Shown one piece after another: positions 5,766-7,397 of a stretch of 7,397 nt of DNA. The translations under genes were made by a program, and so were the position numbers. The DNA is taken from assembly GCA_004356215.1 (NCBI GenBank), contig SMXR01000026.1, forward strand, positions 1 through 7,397, written 5' to 3'. The notes under the pieces are model-generated. The model did not search any database. It was not told the origin of the DNA and was given only the letters and a program-made list of their open reading frames with translations. This DNA comes from Alphaproteobacteria bacterium (GTDB lineage: Bacteria; Pseudomonadota; Alphaproteobacteria; Sphingomonadales; SMXR01). The first letter of the stretch is position 1, and each line of letters begins with the position of its first letter.

Positions 5766-6920
5766 GTGAGCACATTTCATTATACAACACCTCCTTCCCT
5801 CATTTTCGGACGCGGCGCGGTGAAAAATATCGGCCAGGTTTTAAAGCAACGGTTCAATGTCACCCGGTTTCTGGTGATTAGTGATCAGGGTCTGCAAAAG
5901 AATGGCCTGACCGCTGGCTTGTTAAGCAGCCTCGATATTGCCGGCCTGGATTACCAGGTGTTCGATGCAATTTCCTCTGACCCGCTTGAAGAAGAAGTAA
6001 TAAACGGCAGCCAAGCTGCCCTGGATTATGCCGCCGAAGGCATTATCGGTTTTGGCGGTGGCAGCCCGATGGACGCCGCCAAAGCCATCGCCATTCTGGC
6101 CGGGACCGGCAGGCCGATTGCAGATCTTTACGGCCAGGATCAGGTAACCGGCACCCGGTTGCCCCTGATATTGATCCCGACAACTGCGGGAACCGGGTCT
6201 GAGGTAACCCCTTATGCCGTCATCACCGCACCGAATGGCGATAAAATCTCGATCACCGACCAGCAATCGGTGCCCGATGCCGCCTTCCTCGATGCTGAAT
6301 TAACCCTTGGCTTGCCATCAGGCCTGACCGCCGCCTGCGGCATTGATGCCATGGTCCACGCTATCGAGGCTTTCACCTCAAAGGGGAATAAAACCCCGGA
6401 AACCGACCTGGCCGCCAAAAAGGCCCTGAAATTATTATGGGCTGCCCTGCCCAAGGCGCTCAAAAATGGGAAAGATTTTGAGGCTCGTGAAAACATGCTG
6501 ATCGGCGCCATGCTGGCCGGCAAGGCAATTTCTAACGCCCCGGTTGGGGGTATCCACGCCCTCGCCTACCCTCTGGGTGGTTTGCATCACATCCATCATG
6601 GCCTCTCCAACGCGCTGCTTTTACCCCCGGTATTGCGCTTTAACGCCAAGGCCGCCGCCCCGCAATATGGTGAATTGGCCGATCTGGTGATGCCTGGAAT
6701 TTCCGGAGGGGCTGATGAGAAAACCTCAACCTTTATTGATGCCCTTGAGGCGTTGATTGCTGACAGCGGCCTGGAGACCCGGCTTTCCCAGGTTGGTATT
6801 AATCATAACCATATTCCCAGCCTCGCCATCGAGGCCATGAAGCTCGACCGGCTTTTGAAAAACAATCCTAGGAAAATAATCCTTAAGGACTCGCTGGAAA
6901 TTTATCAAAGTCTTCTTTAA
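5766..6920 (+). CDS. Iron-containing (group III) alcohol dehydrogenase
   Basis: A cytoplasmic NAD(P)-dependent oxidoreductase of the iron-type alcohol dehydrogenase family (FucO/YiaY/DhaT relatives); the substrate cannot be told from sequence. The 384-residue length is normal. The N-terminal dinucleotide-binding domain has FGRGAVKNIG (14-23), the GFGGGSPMDAAKA motif (95-107) and PTTAGTGSEVTPYAV (138-152). The C-terminal helical domain supplies the metal ligands by comparison with FucO: Asp194 and His198 in GIDAMVHAIE, His264 in GGIHALAYPLGG, and His278 in HHIHHGLSNA. The residue matching FucO His267 is Tyr268, as in a known subgroup. The start is GTG at 5766: an in-frame TAA at 5745 rules out longer forms, and GGGA at 5756-5759 is the likely ribosome-binding site; a better GGAGG at 5740 is about 20 bases away. 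It is divergent from folA and its stop overlaps the thyA stop by 4 bp. Confidence 0.95.
   Translation: MSTFHYTTPPSLIFGRGAVKNIGQVLKQRFNVTRFLVISDQGLQKNGLTAGLLSSLDIAGLDYQVFDAISSDPLEEEVINGSQAALDYAAEGIIGFGGGSPMDAAKAIAILAGTGRPIADLYGQDQVTGTRLPLILIPTTAGTGSEVTPYAVITAPNGDKISITDQQSVPDAAFLDAELTLGLPSGLTAACGIDAMVHAIEAFTSKGNKTPETDLAAKKALKLLWAALPKALKNGKDFEARENMLIGAMLAGKAISNAPVGGIHALAYPLGGLHHIHHGLSNALLLPPVLRFNAKAAAPQYGELADLVMPGISGGADEKTSTFIDALEALIADSGLETRLSQVGINHNHIPSLAIEAMKLDRLLKNNPRKIILKDSLEIYQSLL
5779..5784 (-). promoter_or_regulatory. Candidate -10 element (TATAAT) for folA
   Basis: The minus strand carries a perfect TATAAT here, inside the first codons of the divergent dehydrogenase gene, which would give a folA leader of about 60-65 bases. 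No -35 is recognisable at 16-18 bases. A folA promoter must exist close by, because the dehydrogenase gene on the other strand separates folA from thyA. Confidence 0.3.
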
Positions 6921-7397
6921 ACCGCGACTTTGGCCTTGATGTGGGGATGGGGATCGTAGCCGGTCAGTTTGAAATCTTCAAATTTGAATTCGAAAATATC
7001 GGTCACATCAGGATTGATGGTCATGGTGGGAAGCGGCCTTGGTTGCCGCCTTAATTGCTCATCGGCCTGTTCCAGATGGTTGGCATATAAATGGACGTCG
7101 CCAAAGGTGTGGACAAAATCACCGGGCGCATAGCCCGTCGCCTGGGCCATCATCTGGGTCAGAAGCGCATAAGAGGCAATGTTAAAGGGTACCCCCAGGA
7201 AGACATCGGCCGAGCGTTGGTAAAGCTGACATGAAAGCCTGCCCTCCGAGACAAAAAACTGGAACATGTTGTGACAGGGCGGCAAGGCCATCTTTTCGAT
7301 TTCACCGACGTTCCAGGCCGACAAAATATGCCGCCGTGAGGTCGGGTCCTCCTTGATACTTTGAACCAGGTTTGACACTTGGTCGATCTTGCGGCCA
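6917..7397 (-). CDS. thyA: Thymidylate synthase (ThyA), C-terminal part (cut by window edge)
   Basis: ThyA methylates dUMP to dTMP using methylene-tetrahydrofolate and releases dihydrofolate, the substrate of FolA. The reading frame is open to the right edge (159 codons plus stop), so the start lies outside; an in-frame GTG at 7376-7378 is internal. The visible part begins GRKIDQV and covers roughly the last 60% of a 264-residue-type enzyme. It contains SRRHILSAWNVGEIEKMALPPCH with the nucleophilic Cys (codon 7274-7276), the dUMP-binding CQLYQRSADVFLGVPFNIASY block, GDFVHTFGDVHLYANHLEQ, and the C-terminal GYDPHPHIKAKVAV that closes the active site. All expected motifs are intact. It ends tail-to-tail with the dehydrogenase gene, the two stop codons sharing TTTAAA, with no visible terminator between them. 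Confidence 0.97.
   Translation of the reverse strand, partial: GRKIDQVSNLVQSIKEDPTSRRHILSAWNVGEIEKMALPPCHNMFQFFVSEGRLSCQLYQRSADVFLGVPFNIASYALLTQMMAQATGYAPGDFVHTFGDVHLYANHLEQADEQLRRQPRPLPTMTINPDVTDIFEFKFEDFKLTGYDPHPHIKAKVAV

Noticed and set aside
7376..7378. GTG as the start of a short 153-residue thyA
   Set aside because: The frame stays open to the window edge and the residues upstream (GRKIDQ) match thymidylate synthase, so the GTG is an internal Val codon.
1..7397. Search for a defence system, mobile element, CRISPR array or RNA gene
   Set aside because: All coding space is explained by recognisable housekeeping genes plus two DUF4440 proteins. No transposase, integrase, regularly spaced repeats, tRNA cloverleaf or terminal inverted repeats were seen.

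Overview
The window holds a housekeeping locus that is almost certainly from an alphaproteobacterium of moderate GC content. The evidence is the gene order on the minus strand, read from right to left: thyA (thymidylate synthase), folA (dihydrofolate reductase), then hflK, hflC and an HtrA/DegP serine protease. That linkage of folate/thymidylate genes to the HflKC-DegP membrane proteostasis genes is typical of many Alphaproteobacteria. The protein sequences also look alphaproteobacterial, for example the Gly/Pro-rich HflK N-terminus. I cannot name a genus from sequence alone.

Layout from left to right: the N-terminal part of a periplasmic HtrA/DegP protease (minus, cut by the left edge); a 312-bp gap with short tandem repeats; hflC and hflK (minus, ATGA overlap); a roughly 160-bp divergent control region with several dyads; mrp/apbC, an Fe-S carrier ATPase (plus); two related exported DUF4440/SnoaL-like (NTF2-fold) proteins, one a lipoprotein (both minus); folA (minus); a group III iron-type alcohol dehydrogenase (plus); and the C-terminal 60% or so of thyA (minus, cut by the right edge).

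Functionally, ThyA converts dUMP to dTMP and produces dihydrofolate, which FolA reduces back to tetrahydrofolate. HflK and HflC form the SPFH-family complex that modulates the FtsH protease, and DegP handles misfolded periplasmic proteins. Compared with the usual alphaproteobacterial order, three pieces have been added: the dehydrogenase gene between thyA and folA, and both the DUF4440 pair and mrp between folA and hflK. The two plus-strand genes end head-on against their minus-strand neighbours (4-bp overlap and 8-bp gap), so the ancestral transcription unit is broken and folA and hflK need their own promoters. Candidate promoters are visible for both.

I see no mobile element, CRISPR array, tRNA, rRNA or defence system. 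The most noteworthy items are the tandem pair of diverged exported DUF4440 proteins placed directly behind folA, and the dyad-rich hflK/mrp divergent region with a possible heat-shock-type promoter.
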